NCBI GenBank assembly: GCA_030630015.1
Contig: DAOVNV010000003.1
Span: forward strand, 1 to 33,076
Direction: 5' to 3'
DNA: 33,076 bases
DNA from: Desulfuromonadales bacterium
GTDB lineage: Bacteria > Desulfobacterota > Desulfuromonadia > Desulfuromonadales > BM103
Position numbers and translations under genes: made by a program. Shown in pieces: positions 7,514 through 15,523 of this stretch. Position 1 is the first letter of the stretch; every line of letters starts with the position of its first letter. Below the pieces are notes generated by a model. The model did no database searches. It was not told where the DNA came from and was given only the letters and a program-made list of their open reading frames with translations.

Positions 7514-7711
7514 ATGAACGTGAGCGAAATCAAAGAGATTGCCAAAGAACGTGGAATCAAGTACGCGAGGTTGAATAAAACCGACCTGATCCGGACCATC
7601 CAGCAGCGAGAAGGCAACCCGGTCTGCTACAACACCGGTCAGGAGAGCTCCTGCGGGCAGGACCAGTGCCTCTGGCGTACCGACTGCCAGAAAATTGCGG
7701 GACGTTGTTGA
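7514..7711 (+). CDS. small SAP-domain protein with Cys-rich tail
   Basis: This is a 65-residue protein with a good Shine-Dalgarno (AGAAGGAGA, 7497-7505). Residues 1-33 (NVSEIKEIAKERGIKYARL, then NKTDLIRTIQQREG) form the helix-turn-helix of a SAP/Rho-N-like nucleic-acid-binding motif. The tail holds four cysteines (VCYNTG, SSCGQDQCLW, TDC) and a fifth as the last residue, which suggests a small zinc site or disulfide pair. Short proteins of this layout are common in Desulfuromonadota. Function is unknown; DNA or RNA binding is inferred from the SAP part. It is monocistronic and ends at REP-like unit R7. Confidence 0.75.
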   Translation: MNVSEIKEIAKERGIKYARLNKTDLIRTIQQREGNPVCYNTGQESSCGQDQCLWRTDCQKIAGRC

Positions 7712-7714
7712 ACC

Positions 7715-7753
7715 GGGGACATTCAAAAATGAGTGTCCCTTTTGAGTGTCCCC
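7715..7753. repeat. REP-like palindrome R7 with doubled right arm (CACTC-like)
   Basis: GGGGACATTC pairs with GAGTGTCCC around a 6-nt A-rich loop (7715-7739), and a second right arm GAGTGTCCCC follows (7744-7753). This is the same architecture as R4, but with GAGTG instead of AAGTG in both right arms. Confidence 0.85.
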
Positions 7754-7944
7754 AAAGCCTTGACGCCGGAAGAATTATGCTGGGTCCAGAAATCCGGACA
7801 AAGGGTCAAAACCAGGAAAAAGCTGGATTATGTGCAATAAGCGTTGCGAACGTGAACAGCGGCCTGGCTTCTCGCACAAGCGTCGAAACCTGATAAAATT
7901 CAAAGCACACAACCAATCAGCACCCCCCTTAAGATGAGATAGCA

Positions 7945-8781
7945 ATGTATAAGATTGTTACACATCCGGGCAGCGCGCATAAAGATGACTTCTTGTCTGC
8001 GAGTGTTTTGCTTGCAACCCTGGACAATGCGGAAATTTTTCGGCGCGAGCCGACCAACGCAGATCTGGACGATCCCAACACTTACGTGGTGGATGTCGGT
8101 TTGGAGTATGCCCCTGAACGTCACAATTTTGACCACCACCAGGACCGCTCACTTCCCTGTGCTTTCCACCTGATCATGCAGCATCTTGGTCACCATGATG
8201 CCGCCATGTTGATGTTTGTGTGGTACCCACACATGAGCATGATGGATGTCCGCGGGCCATACCGCACAGCCGAGCATCTCGGCGTAGACTCTAGTGTGCT
8301 CTTCGCTACCTCATCCCCGATCGACGGCTATATCCTCTCGACTTTTGCCGAGGTCGAGTCTTTAAGCTGTCAGGATCCTCTTTTCGCACTCATGAAGGCG
8401 CTCGGCAAGAACATGCTTGTCTTGATCGACCGCAAGCTGAAACGCCTTGAGCGACTGAAAGCAGAGGCAAGAGTGGTTCCGGTCAAACATCTCAAAGTCG
8501 TCACCAGTGACATCAGCAATTCTCCCAAACTGGCTATGGAGCTGTATTTGCGGTTTCTGGATGACGAGCGGATCGTGATGAGCATTACCCCCTCCAATCG
8601 TGGCGAAGGATGGGAACTTCTGCGGCTTGGCGATAACACAATAGTGGACTTCCGCGCGATTGCGGAGAGTCCGGAAATTCGCTTCGTTCACGGCAGTGGG
8701 TTCTTGGCCAAAACGCAAGTTCGCCTGCCCATGCAAGAGGTCGTCAGGCTTGCCTGCCGGGCGATTACAGATCCGGAATAA
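7945..8781 (+). CDS. MYG1-family (UPF0160) DHH-like metal-dependent protein
   Basis: This 278-residue protein begins MYKIVTHPGSAHKDDF, the bacterial counterpart of the MYG1 THDGxFHxDE metal-binding motif. It continues with YVVDVGLEYAPERHNFDHHQ, the DHH-like second metal motif. Eukaryotic MYG1 is a 3'-5' exonuclease, and bacterial members are presumed phosphoesterases or nucleases. Both metal motifs are intact. The C-terminal half (MSITPSNRGEGWELLRLG, FVHGSGFLAKT) fits the family's second domain. The upstream ribosome site is weak (GATGAGAT). It is monocistronic between REP-like units R7 and R8. Confidence 0.82.
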   Translation: MYKIVTHPGSAHKDDFLSASVLLATLDNAEIFRREPTNADLDDPNTYVVDVGLEYAPERHNFDHHQDRSLPCAFHLIMQHLGHHDAAMLMFVWYPHMSMMDVRGPYRTAEHLGVDSSVLFATSSPIDGYILSTFAEVESLSCQDPLFALMKALGKNMLVLIDRKLKRLERLKAEARVVPVKHLKVVTSDISNSPKLAMELYLRFLDDERIVMSITPSNRGEGWELLRLGDNTIVDFRAIAESPEIRFVHGSGFLAKTQVRLPMQEVVRLACRAITDPE

Positions 8782-8804
8782 GGAAACGAGAGGCGCGGGG
8801 AGCT

Positions 8805-8831
8805 GGGGACACTCTTGGGTAAGATGTCCCC
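8805..8831. repeat. REP-like palindrome R8 (divergent loop)
   Basis: GGGGACACTCTT and AAGATGTCCCC flank a GGGT loop. The arms are complementary apart from one bulge. It sits between convergent genes (MYG1-like and RluA-like), so it may terminate both. Confidence 0.75.
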
Positions 8832-8849
8832 GGAAGACAACAACCACAG

Positions 8850-9557
8850 CTACGGTTTACCAAGCAGTCTGACAAAATCCTCCGGGGTCCCGGTGTCAAA
8901 GGTCATCTGCCTTTTGCTGAAGGGGTGGATGAAGGAAATCGAGCGGGCATGGAGAGCGAGACGTTTCGAAACAACCTCCCCCTGCCCGTATTTCTTGTCC
9001 CCTGCAACGGGATGGCCCTTTTCCGCGAAATGCACGCGGATCTGGTTCTTGCGGCCGGTGAGGAGATGAACGTCCACCAGGCTGAACCTTCGGGTCTCTT
9101 TCAATACTTTGTAGGCTGTTTGAGAGGCCTTCCCCTTGGCAGGATCAAGAGTCGAGTAGACCTTCTGGGCGGCATTCTCGGTCAGATAGGTTGAGATCAT
9201 GCCCTCTTTGGGCGTCAGCCGGCCGTGGACGATGGCCAGATAGTGCTTGTCGGTCTGTGCCCAATTCTCCTGCAAGAATTTCTTGGCCTGTTCGCTTTTG
9301 GCAAAAATCAGTATCCCGGACGTGTCCCGATCCAGGCGATGGACCACATACACTCTGTTTCGCGATTTCGGATTGCCCTTGCGAACATAATCGTTGAGCA
9401 GATAGTGGGCCGTTCTCGATTTGTCCCGATCAGTCCCGACGGTCAGCAGCCCTGAAGGCTTGTCCACAACGAGGATATCCTTATCCTCATGCAGGATGGG
9501 CAGCCCTCTCGGCTGACGCTTCCCCTTCGGCCGGTTCCCTTTGCGCAGATGCTCCAA
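8850..9557 (-). CDS. RluA-family RNA pseudouridine synthase
   Basis: This 235-residue enzyme starts at TTG 9557, with AAGGTGG seven bases upstream on the minus strand. The catalytic motif HRLDRDTSG (Asp nucleophile) follows VVDKPSGLLTVG. NQIRVHFAEKGHPVAGDKKYG, the conserved C-terminal RluA motif, is also present. It isomerises uridine in rRNA or tRNA. A basic N-terminal tail (RKGNRPKGKRQPRG) replaces an S4 domain. The target base cannot be predicted. It is separated from the codirectional yceH-like gene by 39 bp, so the two may be cotranscribed. Confidence 0.93.
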   Translation of the reverse strand: MEHLRKGNRPKGKRQPRGLPILHEDKDILVVDKPSGLLTVGTDRDKSRTAHYLLNDYVRKGNPKSRNRVYVVHRLDRDTSGILIFAKSEQAKKFLQENWAQTDKHYLAIVHGRLTPKEGMISTYLTENAAQKVYSTLDPAKGKASQTAYKVLKETRRFSLVDVHLLTGRKNQIRVHFAEKGHPVAGDKKYGQGEVVSKRLALHARSISFIHPFSKRQMTFDTGTPEDFVRLLGKP

Positions 9558-9596
9558 TTGACTTCCACCTTCAGGACGTTAAGTTGAGTTCGCGGG

Positions 9597-10244
9597 TTAG
9601 TCGAACTGGGTCTTGAATTGCTCGAAACTTTGGCGCAGCTCATCAAGTTCGGTGCGCAGTTGTGCGACTTCCATTTCCAGCTCGGTGAGCCGGCCGGCAC
9701 TGCCCGCGGCGGGAGGTCCGGCTGCCGCCGACATCGTTTCATCCGGATCAGGCAGGTCGGCGAGCAGGTGGGTGAAGCGGTGTTCTTTGCGCCCCGGTTG
9801 GCGCGGCAGGCGCACGACCAGCGCTTCATCACGTTCAAGCAGGGACTGGACACTGTCCTCGACGGCGGCAAGGTCAGCGAACGCCGTCATCCGGTCGGCC
9901 CGGCTGCGCAGTTCACCGAGGGTCTGTGGCCCGCGCAGCAGCAACTCGGCGAGCAGAGCCATCTCGGCCACTTCCAGTTTGAGCAGGCCCTCCAGATTGT
10001 GGCAGTATTTGGCGGCACGAGCCCCTTCGGCAGAACGGTAAGCCAGCTGTCTGGGACGCAGGCTATCGAGTGCGTCCTGCACCGCGATTTCGTCCAGGTT
10101 CATCACCGGATTGCGGTTCGACTTCTGGTTGCAGGCGCTGACCAGGGCGTTGAGGGTCAGTGGATAGTACTCCGGTGTGGCTAGTTCTTTCTCGATCAGG
10201 CAGCCGAGGACGCGGACTTCGATCTCATTCAGCTGAAGGCTCAT
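9597..10244 (-). CDS. yceH: YceH family protein (UPF0502/DUF480)
   Basis: This 215-residue protein begins with the family signature LNEIEVRVLGCLIEKELATPEYYPLTLN, then LVSACNQKSNRNPVM. It consists of two tandem winged-helix units (about residues 1-90 and 95-165). A C-terminal coiled coil (about 185-212, LTELEMEVAQLRTELDELRQ) is preceded by an Ala/Gly/Pro linker. The molecular role of YceH is not established; it resembles DNA-binding regulators. It lies upstream of the pseudouridine synthase on the same strand. Confidence 0.9.
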   Translation of the reverse strand: MSLQLNEIEVRVLGCLIEKELATPEYYPLTLNALVSACNQKSNRNPVMNLDEIAVQDALDSLRPRQLAYRSAEGARAAKYCHNLEGLLKLEVAEMALLAELLLRGPQTLGELRSRADRMTAFADLAAVEDSVQSLLERDEALVVRLPRQPGRKEHRFTHLLADLPDPDETMSAAAGPPAAGSAGRLTELEMEVAQLRTELDELRQSFEQFKTQFD

Positions 10245-10334
10245 GGTAGTTCATCCTTGCAGGTTGTTTGCTGGGGACAGCGTGGTTCTCTTCCCGCCAT
10301 CATCATAGAGGCATGTGCGGTTCCGAGGATACTT

Positions 10335-10397
10335 AAAAGGGACACTTGTTTTCAAGTTTCGGGACACTTGTTTTCAAGTTTCCCCAAAATTGTGGGG
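10335..10397. repeat. REP-like tandem unit R9 (CACTT type, two copies) plus CCCC/GGGG hairpin
   Basis: GGGACACTTGTTTTCAAGTTTC occurs twice head to tail (about 10340-10361 and 10361-10381). It is followed by a separate hairpin, CCCC-AAAATTG-TGGGG (10382-10397). This is the only place in the window where the unit is tandemly duplicated. Confidence 0.8.
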
Positions 10398-10521
10398 AGG
10401 GCTCATGAATGGCGGGTGGATCAGCGAGATCGAATCGTTGCGCAACCTGACCGGGGTCTTTGCCGACCGCAACGAAGCGGATCGACTCTCCAGGCTTGGG
10501 AGCAATATGACCCAGATGTTA

Positions 10522-10527
10522 TATAAT
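10522..10527 (+). promoter_or_regulatory. -10 hexamer candidate for the 56-residue protein
   Basis: A perfect TATAAT lies 43 bp upstream of the chosen start at 10570. The best -35-like match, TTGGGA at 10496-10501, is 20 bp away, which is too far for a strong promoter, so this is tentative. Confidence 0.3.
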
Positions 10528-10569
10528 GTGATTAGACAGAATGTTCTGATCTTTCACGGGAGGCCGGTC

Positions 10570-10740
10570 ATGATCAATTTGAAATTGAACAATGCGGAAA
10601 AGCAGATCCTGGACGAGATCCTGGCAACTAGCCTCAACAGATTGGGTGACGAGATCTCGCACACCGATTCGCGAGACTACCGCGACGTGCTCAAAGAGCG
10701 CAAAGAGGTCCTGTTGAAAATCAAGGAGAAGTTGCACTGA
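10570..10740 (+). CDS. 56-residue helical protein, hypothetical
   Basis: ATG 10570 has an excellent Shine-Dalgarno GGGAGG (10558-10563). The product (INLKLNNAEKQILDEILA..., SHTDSRDYRDVLKERKEVLLKIKEKLH) is predicted as two amphipathic helices. It resembles a short conserved protein I associate with Desulfuromonadota, of no known function. The same frame is open upstream, and ATG 10405, with GGGGAGG at 10394-10400, would give a 111-residue version whose extra N-terminus looks unrelated. I prefer the short form. Confidence 0.6.
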   Translation: MINLKLNNAEKQILDEILATSLNRLGDEISHTDSRDYRDVLKERKEVLLKIKEKLH

Positions 10741-10804
10741 TCGAAGGGCTGAACGACGATCATTGCTCCAGCTGTCTCTGCTCTTGGTTTGGGGAGTCGT
10801 TTTT

Positions 10805-11461
10805 TCAATTGACCGGTACGACATACCACAGCACGGCCAGGTAATGGCAGAAGCTGCCGGCGATGACGAAGACGTGCCAGATGGCGTGGTTGTGGGGAAT
10901 CCGGTTGATGGCGTAGAAGAGGATGCCGACCGTATAGCACAGGCCCCCGGCGACCAGCCAGAGGACACCACGGGCCGGGACCATGGTCAGCAGACCTTCG
11001 AGATCGATCACGATCAGCCAGCCGAGTCCGATATAGAAGACCGGGGCCAGAAACGCCAGGCGGTGGGTCATGAACGATTTGAAGATGGCCCCGGTAATGG
11101 CGAGGCCCCAGACCACGCCAAAGATGGTCCAGCCGCTGCCTCCGCGCAACGAGACCAGGGTAAACGGGGTGTAGGAGGCAGCGATCACCAGGAAGATGCC
11201 GGCGTGGTCAAGCACCCGGAAGACATCCCGCGCCTTGGGGCTGCGGATCGTGTGGTAGAGGGTCGATATGAGATAAAACAGGCTCAGGGCTCCGCAAAAG
11301 ATGGCGGAACTGACAATGCGATAAGGGTCGCCGGTGCGGGAGGCTGCAACAACCAGGACCACCAGGCCGATCAGGCTGAGAATGGCCGCCACGCAGTGGG
11401 TCAGGCGGTTGGCCAGTTCCTCTTCTGCGGTGTAGATCACCAGGCGATCGTGCTCTGACAT
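10805..11461 (-). CDS. hemolysin III / TrhA (YqfA-type, PAQR superfamily) membrane protein
   Basis: This 218-residue protein has about seven transmembrane segments. ATG 11461 is preceded by GGGGGAGG at good spacing, whereas the frame open to 11548 lacks such support. PAQR/hemolysin III signatures are present: EELANRLTHCVAAILSLIG at the N-terminus, SLFYLISTLYHT, RVLDHAGIFLVIAASYTPF, and a C-terminal IPHNHAIWHVFVIAGSFCH. The conserved Ser, Asp and three His make up the PAQR metal site. Bacterial members affect membrane-lipid homeostasis and are hydrolase-like. It is divergent from the ClsB-like gene across 81 bp, which fits a shared membrane-lipid theme. Confidence 0.93.
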   Translation of the reverse strand: MSEHDRLVIYTAEEELANRLTHCVAAILSLIGLVVLVVAASRTGDPYRIVSSAIFCGALSLFYLISTLYHTIRSPKARDVFRVLDHAGIFLVIAASYTPFTLVSLRGGSGWTIFGVVWGLAITGAIFKSFMTHRLAFLAPVFYIGLGWLIVIDLEGLLTMVPARGVLWLVAGGLCYTVGILFYAINRIPHNHAIWHVFVIAGSFCHYLAVLWYVVPVN

Positions 11462-11542
11462 GGCTGGAACCTCCCCCGGTTGCGGGTTCTGACTCCATGA
11501 TAACAGAGAATAGAGCCGAGAGCCGGCGCCGGCAAGAGACTT

Positions 11543-12730
11543 ATGCATAAATCAGAACATAAGACGCAGCGCGCATATCGCTTCCCCTGGCGTAGCGGCC
11601 ACCGCTTCCACCTGCTGGTTGATGGCCGGGAATTCTATGCGGCCATGCTCGAGCGCATTGCAAAAGCCCGGCGCTATGTGCTGCTGGAGATGTATCTCTT
11701 CGAATCGGGCCGGGTTGCCGACCGCTTTATCGAAGCACTGATCGCAGCCGACAACCGGGGCGTGCGGGTTTACCTGCTCCTCGATGCCTTCGGTTGCATG
11801 TGGCTGCACAAGAAGGATCGCCAGCGCCTGGTCGACGCGGGAATCTGTCTGACCTTTTACAACCCCTTGAGAACCCTGAAGTGGCATCGCAACCTGTTCC
11901 GCAACCATCGCAAACTGCTGCTTGTCGACGGCCTGGTTGCCTACACCGGCGGGGCCGGCATTACCGACGCCTTTGACCTCGGCGAGCGCCCCAACGTCTT
12001 CTGGCACGATATCATGATCGAGGTGAGCGGACCGAATGTGGCCGACTGGGAGAACCTGTTCGCCGAATCGTGGCAGCGCTGGAGCAACGTTCCCATGCTG
12101 ATGGAACCCCCCGCCGAGCGGCCCTTTTTCCCGGGCGGCCCTGCCGGACGGGTGGTGGTGCATGGCCACATCATGAGCCCCTCGGAAATCATGCGCTCCT
12201 ACGTCAGCCATATCCGCAGGGCGAAACAGCGGGTGTGGCTGGCGACGGCTTACTTCGTGCCCCCCTGGAAACTGCGCCGGGCTCTGCGTCACGGCACTCG
12301 GCACGGAGTCGATGTGCGCCTGATGCTGCCCGGACCGCACACCGACCTTCCCGGGGTACGACAGATGTCAACCCGCTACTATGAACGACTGCTGAGGAAC
12401 GGCATCCGCGTCTTTGAATACCAGCCGCGCTTTCTGCACGCCAAGGTGCTGCTCTGCGACAGTTGGCTCAGCATCGGCTCCTGCAATGTCGACCGCTGGA
12501 ACTACCGCTGGAACCTCGAAGCGAACCAGGAAATCAAGGATCCCGGTCTGACCAGCAGAATAGAGACCATGTTCGAGACCGATTTCGCCTGCTGCCGGGA
12601 GTTCGATTATGAGCTATGGCGCGACCGTCCCCGGGCCCAGCGGCTGAGGGAGGCCTTGTGGGGGCGGGTGATGAGCCTGCTGCAGTGGTTCAGCAACCTC
12701 AAGAGGCACCGCCGGGGACCCGGCGACTGA
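11543..12730 (+). CDS. ClsB-like cardiolipin synthase / phospholipase D family protein
   Basis: This 395-residue protein has two PLD catalytic motifs: HRKLLLVDG (His122, Lys124, Asp129) and HAKVLLCDS (His299, Lys301, Asp306). GSCNVDRW follows the second motif, as in cardiolipin synthases. There are no N-terminal transmembrane helices, which points to the ClsB/YbhO type and not to ClsA. It would join phosphatidylglycerol with another phospholipid at the inner membrane. The start lacks a strong ribosome site (only AGAG upstream). It is divergent from the hemolysin III-like gene and 52 bp before the CREST-family membrane gene, which may be cotranscribed. Confidence 0.9.
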   Translation: MHKSEHKTQRAYRFPWRSGHRFHLLVDGREFYAAMLERIAKARRYVLLEMYLFESGRVADRFIEALIAADNRGVRVYLLLDAFGCMWLHKKDRQRLVDAGICLTFYNPLRTLKWHRNLFRNHRKLLLVDGLVAYTGGAGITDAFDLGERPNVFWHDIMIEVSGPNVADWENLFAESWQRWSNVPMLMEPPAERPFFPGGPAGRVVVHGHIMSPSEIMRSYVSHIRRAKQRVWLATAYFVPPWKLRRALRHGTRHGVDVRLMLPGPHTDLPGVRQMSTRYYERLLRNGIRVFEYQPRFLHAKVLLCDSWLSIGSCNVDRWNYRWNLEANQEIKDPGLTSRIETMFETDFACCREFDYELWRDRPRAQRLREALWGRVMSLLQWFSNLKRHRRGPGD

Positions 12731-12782
12731 AGAGAGCCAAGGGGGGCTGTCAGTTGTATCTTTCGCTGTCCCAAGTGAGGCA

Positions 12783-13589
12783 ATGACTCCGTTGCAACGA
12801 AAGTTACTGTTGCTTTTCGCCGTGTCCGGCGCTGCGTTTGCCGCGGCACTGCTATGCCCACCGCTGCCGCAGGACCCTGCCTATCACGCATTCGCCGATA
12901 ACCGTCGGATTCTGGGTGTTCCCAACTTCTGGAATGTTCTAACCAATGCGCCCTTTTTGCTTGTAGGGGTGATCGGAATTCGACTGTGCTATCCACAGAT
13001 GCCTCCAGGAGGATTGCAAGACCTTCGCGCTGGTTACTTGAGCTTCTTCGCGGGAATTCTGCTGACTGGCTTGGGTTCCGGCTATTACCACCTTGACCCC
13101 ACAACCACGACGCTCACTTTGGATCGATTGCCCATGGCCATAGCTTTTATGGCTTTCACCTCCATTGCGGTGGGGGAGCATATTTCTACCGTAGCGGGAA
13201 GACGGCTTTTGATACCGTTGCTGCTGGCGGGCGTGGCTTCAGTCGGCTACTGGCATGTCACGGAACTGCGCGGGGCTGGAGATCTCAGGGCTTACGGGCT
13301 GGTTCAGTTCCTGCCGATGCTGTTGATCCCAATGATCCTGCTGATGTTTCGCTCTCGCCTCCATGGTGTAGGCTATCTCTGGATGATGTCGCTAGCTTAT
13401 CTGCTGGCCAAATTTGCGGAGCATTTTGATGCGGAACTGTTCGCGCTGACGGGTGTTCTGAGCGGGCATTCCTGCAAGCACCTGTTGGCTGCTTTCGGCA
13501 GTTACTGGCTTGTCCTGGCGCTGAAAAAACGCCGCCGGGTGTCCCCGGAACTACAGAACTACAGAACTACCGGAGTCGGGGGCACTTAA
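12783..13589 (+). CDS. CREST/alkaline-ceramidase-like membrane hydrolase
   Basis: This 268-residue protein has about seven transmembrane segments. The pattern IPNFWNVLTNAPFLLVG-like segment, GSGYYHLDP, LTLDRLPMAIAFMA, then GHSCKHLLAAFGSYW places it in the CREST superfamily. That superfamily includes alkaline ceramidases and PAQR proteins and uses a conserved Ser, Asp and three His as a zinc amidase site; all of these are visible. The substrate in bacteria is unknown. It follows the ClsB-like gene, again suggesting membrane-lipid turnover. The last residues (TTGVGGT) and the TAA stop lie inside REP-like unit R10, so the native end may be truncated. A short GAACTACA direct duplication lies just before (13549-13570). 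Confidence 0.8.
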   Translation: MTPLQRKLLLLFAVSGAAFAAALLCPPLPQDPAYHAFADNRRILGVPNFWNVLTNAPFLLVGVIGIRLCYPQMPPGGLQDLRAGYLSFFAGILLTGLGSGYYHLDPTTTTLTLDRLPMAIAFMAFTSIAVGEHISTVAGRRLLIPLLLAGVASVGYWHVTELRGAGDLRAYGLVQFLPMLLIPMILLMFRSRLHGVGYLWMMSLAYLLAKFAEHFDAELFALTGVLSGHSCKHLLAAFGSYWLVLALKKRRRVSPELQNYRTTGVGGT

Positions 13590-13614
13590 CAACAAGGGTC
13601 CCTTTTAAGTGTCC
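13571..13614. repeat. REP-like palindrome R10 (CACTT type)
   Basis: The GGGGGCACTT left arm is followed by AACAACAAGGGTCCC and a second right arm, TTTTAAGTGTCC. The first right arm carries changes, and the second restores pairing. The unit supplies the stop codon of the preceding gene. Confidence 0.7.
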
Positions 13615-13658
13615 TGGCCAAACGTCAAGCGGGTCTTCATCGAAGCCGAAGCGCACTG

Positions 13659-13680
13659 AAAAGGGGCCTGAGCTGGCCCC
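13659..13680 (-). terminator. rho-independent terminator of the beta-CASP nuclease gene
   Basis: On the minus strand GGGGCC-AGCTCA-GGCCCC is followed by TTTT, starting 17 nt after the stop codon at 13698. The stem is perfect. Confidence 0.8.
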
Positions 13681-13697
13681 GCTTGACACTCCCTTCT

Positions 13698-15086
13698 TCA
13701 GAGCATCAGCTTCTGCTGAAAGTTCGCCGGCACGACGTCTGCACCACAGTCCCTTTTCAGCCGCTGCGCCAGCGCGTCGATTGCCTCGGGTTCACCGTGG
13801 ACCAGCGCAACGCGCGGCCGGTTTTCGAAATGGCTGTACCAGTCCACCAAGCCATCTTGATCGGCATGTGCCGACAGTCCGCCGATGGTATGCACTTTGG
13901 CCTTAACCTGCACCGTTTCGCTCCACAAGCGAATGCACTTGGCGCCGTCGACGAGCGCACGGCCCAGGGTTCCCCGGGCCTGGAACCCCACGATCATCAC
14001 ATGGGCGTGATTACGCCAGAGGTTGTGCTTGAAGTGATGCTTGATGCGGCCGCCGGTGCACATGCCGCTGCCGGCGATGATGATCGCGCCCGACTTGATC
14101 TGGTTGATCTGCATGGAATCCTGGCTGCGTCGCGAGAGGTGCAGGTTCGGCAAGTCAAACGGGTCGCCGCTCTGTTCGTAGATCTGCCTGGCCCGTTCAT
14201 CATAAACCCTGGCATGGCTGGCATAAACCTCGGTCGCCTCGATCCCCATGGGCGTGTCGAGAAACACCTGCCAGTCGCCGATTCCCCATTCATCATAGTG
14301 GCACTTGAAGGCGTACAGCAGTTCCTGGGTGCGACCGACGGTAAAGGCCGGGATCAGGATGTTGCCCTTGCCGCTTCTGGCGCTGGAGATGATTTCGCCT
14401 ATCTCCTGCCAGGTCTCGTCCCAAGCCCGGTGCAGTCGGTTGCCATAGGTGCTCTCCATGACCACCAGGTCGGCATACGCGACCTTTTCCGGGTCGCGCA
14501 GGATGGGCGCGTCCTTGTGGCCCAGGTCGCCGCTGAACACTACTTTGCGGGTATGACCGTCTTCGCTCAGCTCCAGTTCCGCGATGGCCGAACCGAGGAT
14601 ATGGCCCGCGTCACGCAGGGTCAGCCTGACCCCCGGCAGAATTTCCTTGCTCTGCGCATAGTCGAGGGCCTGAAAATGCGTGTGCGCCGCACGCGCTTCG
14701 GCGCGCGTGTAGAGCGGCTCGAGCAGTTCAAGCCCTTTGCGCTGGCGTTTTTTGTTGTCCCACTGCACATCTTTTTCATTCAGATAGCCAGCGTCCTCCA
14801 GCATGATGGCGCACAGGTCGACCGTGGCCTTATGGGTGTAGACCGGCCCCGCATAACCGCGCTTGATCAAAAGGGGCAGCCGCCCGGAATGGTCCAGGTG
14901 GGCATGGGTCAGCACGACGGCGTCAATCTCTGTGGCCTCGAAGGGAAACGGGTCGCGGTTGTGGCGTTCATGCTGGCGGGAGCCCTGGATCAGGCCGCAT
15001 TCAACCAGCAGTTGACGTCCTCCCACCCGCACCAGGAAGCAGGAGCCGGTGACCTCGCGGGCTGCACCAAGGAATTCGATCTGCAT
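13698..15086 (-). CDS. MBL-fold beta-CASP ribonuclease (CPSF/YsdC type)
   Basis: This 462-residue enzyme starts MQIEFLGAAREVTGSCFLV. The metallo-beta-lactamase motif 2, THAHLDHSGRLP, DAGHILGSA (motif 3) and VVFSGDLG (motif 4) are followed by the beta-CASP insert with STYGNR, IPAFTVGRTQELL and GSGMCTGGRIKHH. The C-terminal motif GLSAHADQDGL completes the active site. Family members are zinc-dependent RNA endo/exonucleases (CPSF-73-like, RNase J relatives). Bacterial copies of this short form are of uncertain substrate. All metal ligands are intact. It is monocistronic, with its own terminator. Confidence 0.93.
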   Translation of the reverse strand: MQIEFLGAAREVTGSCFLVRVGGRQLLVECGLIQGSRQHERHNRDPFPFEATEIDAVVLTHAHLDHSGRLPLLIKRGYAGPVYTHKATVDLCAIMLEDAGYLNEKDVQWDNKKRQRKGLELLEPLYTRAEARAAHTHFQALDYAQSKEILPGVRLTLRDAGHILGSAIAELELSEDGHTRKVVFSGDLGHKDAPILRDPEKVAYADLVVMESTYGNRLHRAWDETWQEIGEIISSARSGKGNILIPAFTVGRTQELLYAFKCHYDEWGIGDWQVFLDTPMGIEATEVYASHARVYDERARQIYEQSGDPFDLPNLHLSRRSQDSMQINQIKSGAIIIAGSGMCTGGRIKHHFKHNLWRNHAHVMIVGFQARGTLGRALVDGAKCIRLWSETVQVKAKVHTIGGLSAHADQDGLVDWYSHFENRPRVALVHGEPEAIDALAQRLKRDCGADVVPANFQQKLML

Positions 15087-15215
15087 CTGTTTATCCTGTC
15101 CCTGCCGCCAGTCACAGCAGTGTGCCGGCCGGCAGCCAGTACTTGCTGAACACGCTCACATCCCTTGCAATAAGCTTATCAACTGGCGGAGATTCGGCAA
15201 ACGCCAGGTGAGGGC

Positions 15216-15238
15216 GGGGACACTCAATTAGTGTCCTC
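15216..15238. repeat. REP-like palindrome R11 (CACTC type, short loop)
   Basis: GGGGACACT and AGTGTCCTC flank the loop CAATT. It is the last clear hairpin unit before the YchF-like gene. Confidence 0.7.
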
Positions 15239-15392
15239 ATTCCCATTCCCAGGGGTAAAATCAAGTGTATAAGCATTTAATTACGAGAAATCATAGCAAT
15301 TGTTGCGGAATGCGTTTCATGTCCTTGGAAATTCCGATAAGATCAAAAAGGTTTTGTTTTTCTAAAAAACATCGTCAACAGGAGGCTGGATT
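15239..15392. other. AT-rich intergenic stretch, nothing recognised
   Basis: This AT-rich stretch precedes the truncated pRiA4b-like fragment and contains the 9-bp palindrome GGAAATTCC. I found no convincing promoter or RNA element. Confidence 0.4.
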
Positions 15393-15521
15393 ATGGCTGT
15401 GAAATCATTGAGGTCAATTTTTCAGATCAAGGTGACGTTGAAAGGAATTAAGCCGCCTGTCTGGAGACGGCTGCTCGTTTCGAGTTCATTGAAACTGTCC
15501 GACTTCCATAGAGTATCGTAA
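15393..15521 (+). pseudogene. truncated plasmid pRiA4b ORF-3-like protein (N-terminal fragment)
   Basis: ATG 15393 follows a strong CAGGAGG. The 42 codons read ...FQIKVTLKGIKPPVWRRLL, SSSLKLSDFHRVS, then TAA. The sequence LKGIKPPVWRRLLV...L.D.HRV is the N-terminal signature of the pRiA4b ORF-3/IS1096 TnpR-like family, whose full domain is roughly 170-180 residues. Everything after HRV is missing, and the downstream sequence does not resume the domain in another frame. This looks like a deletion remnant of a mobile-element passenger gene with its ribosome site intact. Confidence 0.7.
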
Positions 15522-15523
15522 CG

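Noticed and set aside
7786..7893. Short open frame between the SAP-domain and MYG1-like genes
   Set aside because: It has no ribosome site, no hydrophobic or domain-like pattern, and mixed frames; treated as non-coding.
10405..10569. N-terminal extension of the 56-residue protein from ATG 10405
   Set aside because: It has a ribosome site, but the internal ATG 10570 has a better one and gives the family-like start; the extension contains a promoter-like TATAAT and no known domain.
183..13614. Repeated GGGACACTT palindromes as a possible CRISPR array
   Set aside because: Units are scattered singly between genes, kilobases apart, with no regular spacers and no cas genes.
13683..15149. Long plus-strand open frame (488 codons) opposite the beta-CASP nuclease
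   Set aside because: The minus-strand frame has every metallo-beta-lactamase and beta-CASP motif, and the plus frame has no recognisable domain; it is a GC-driven shadow.
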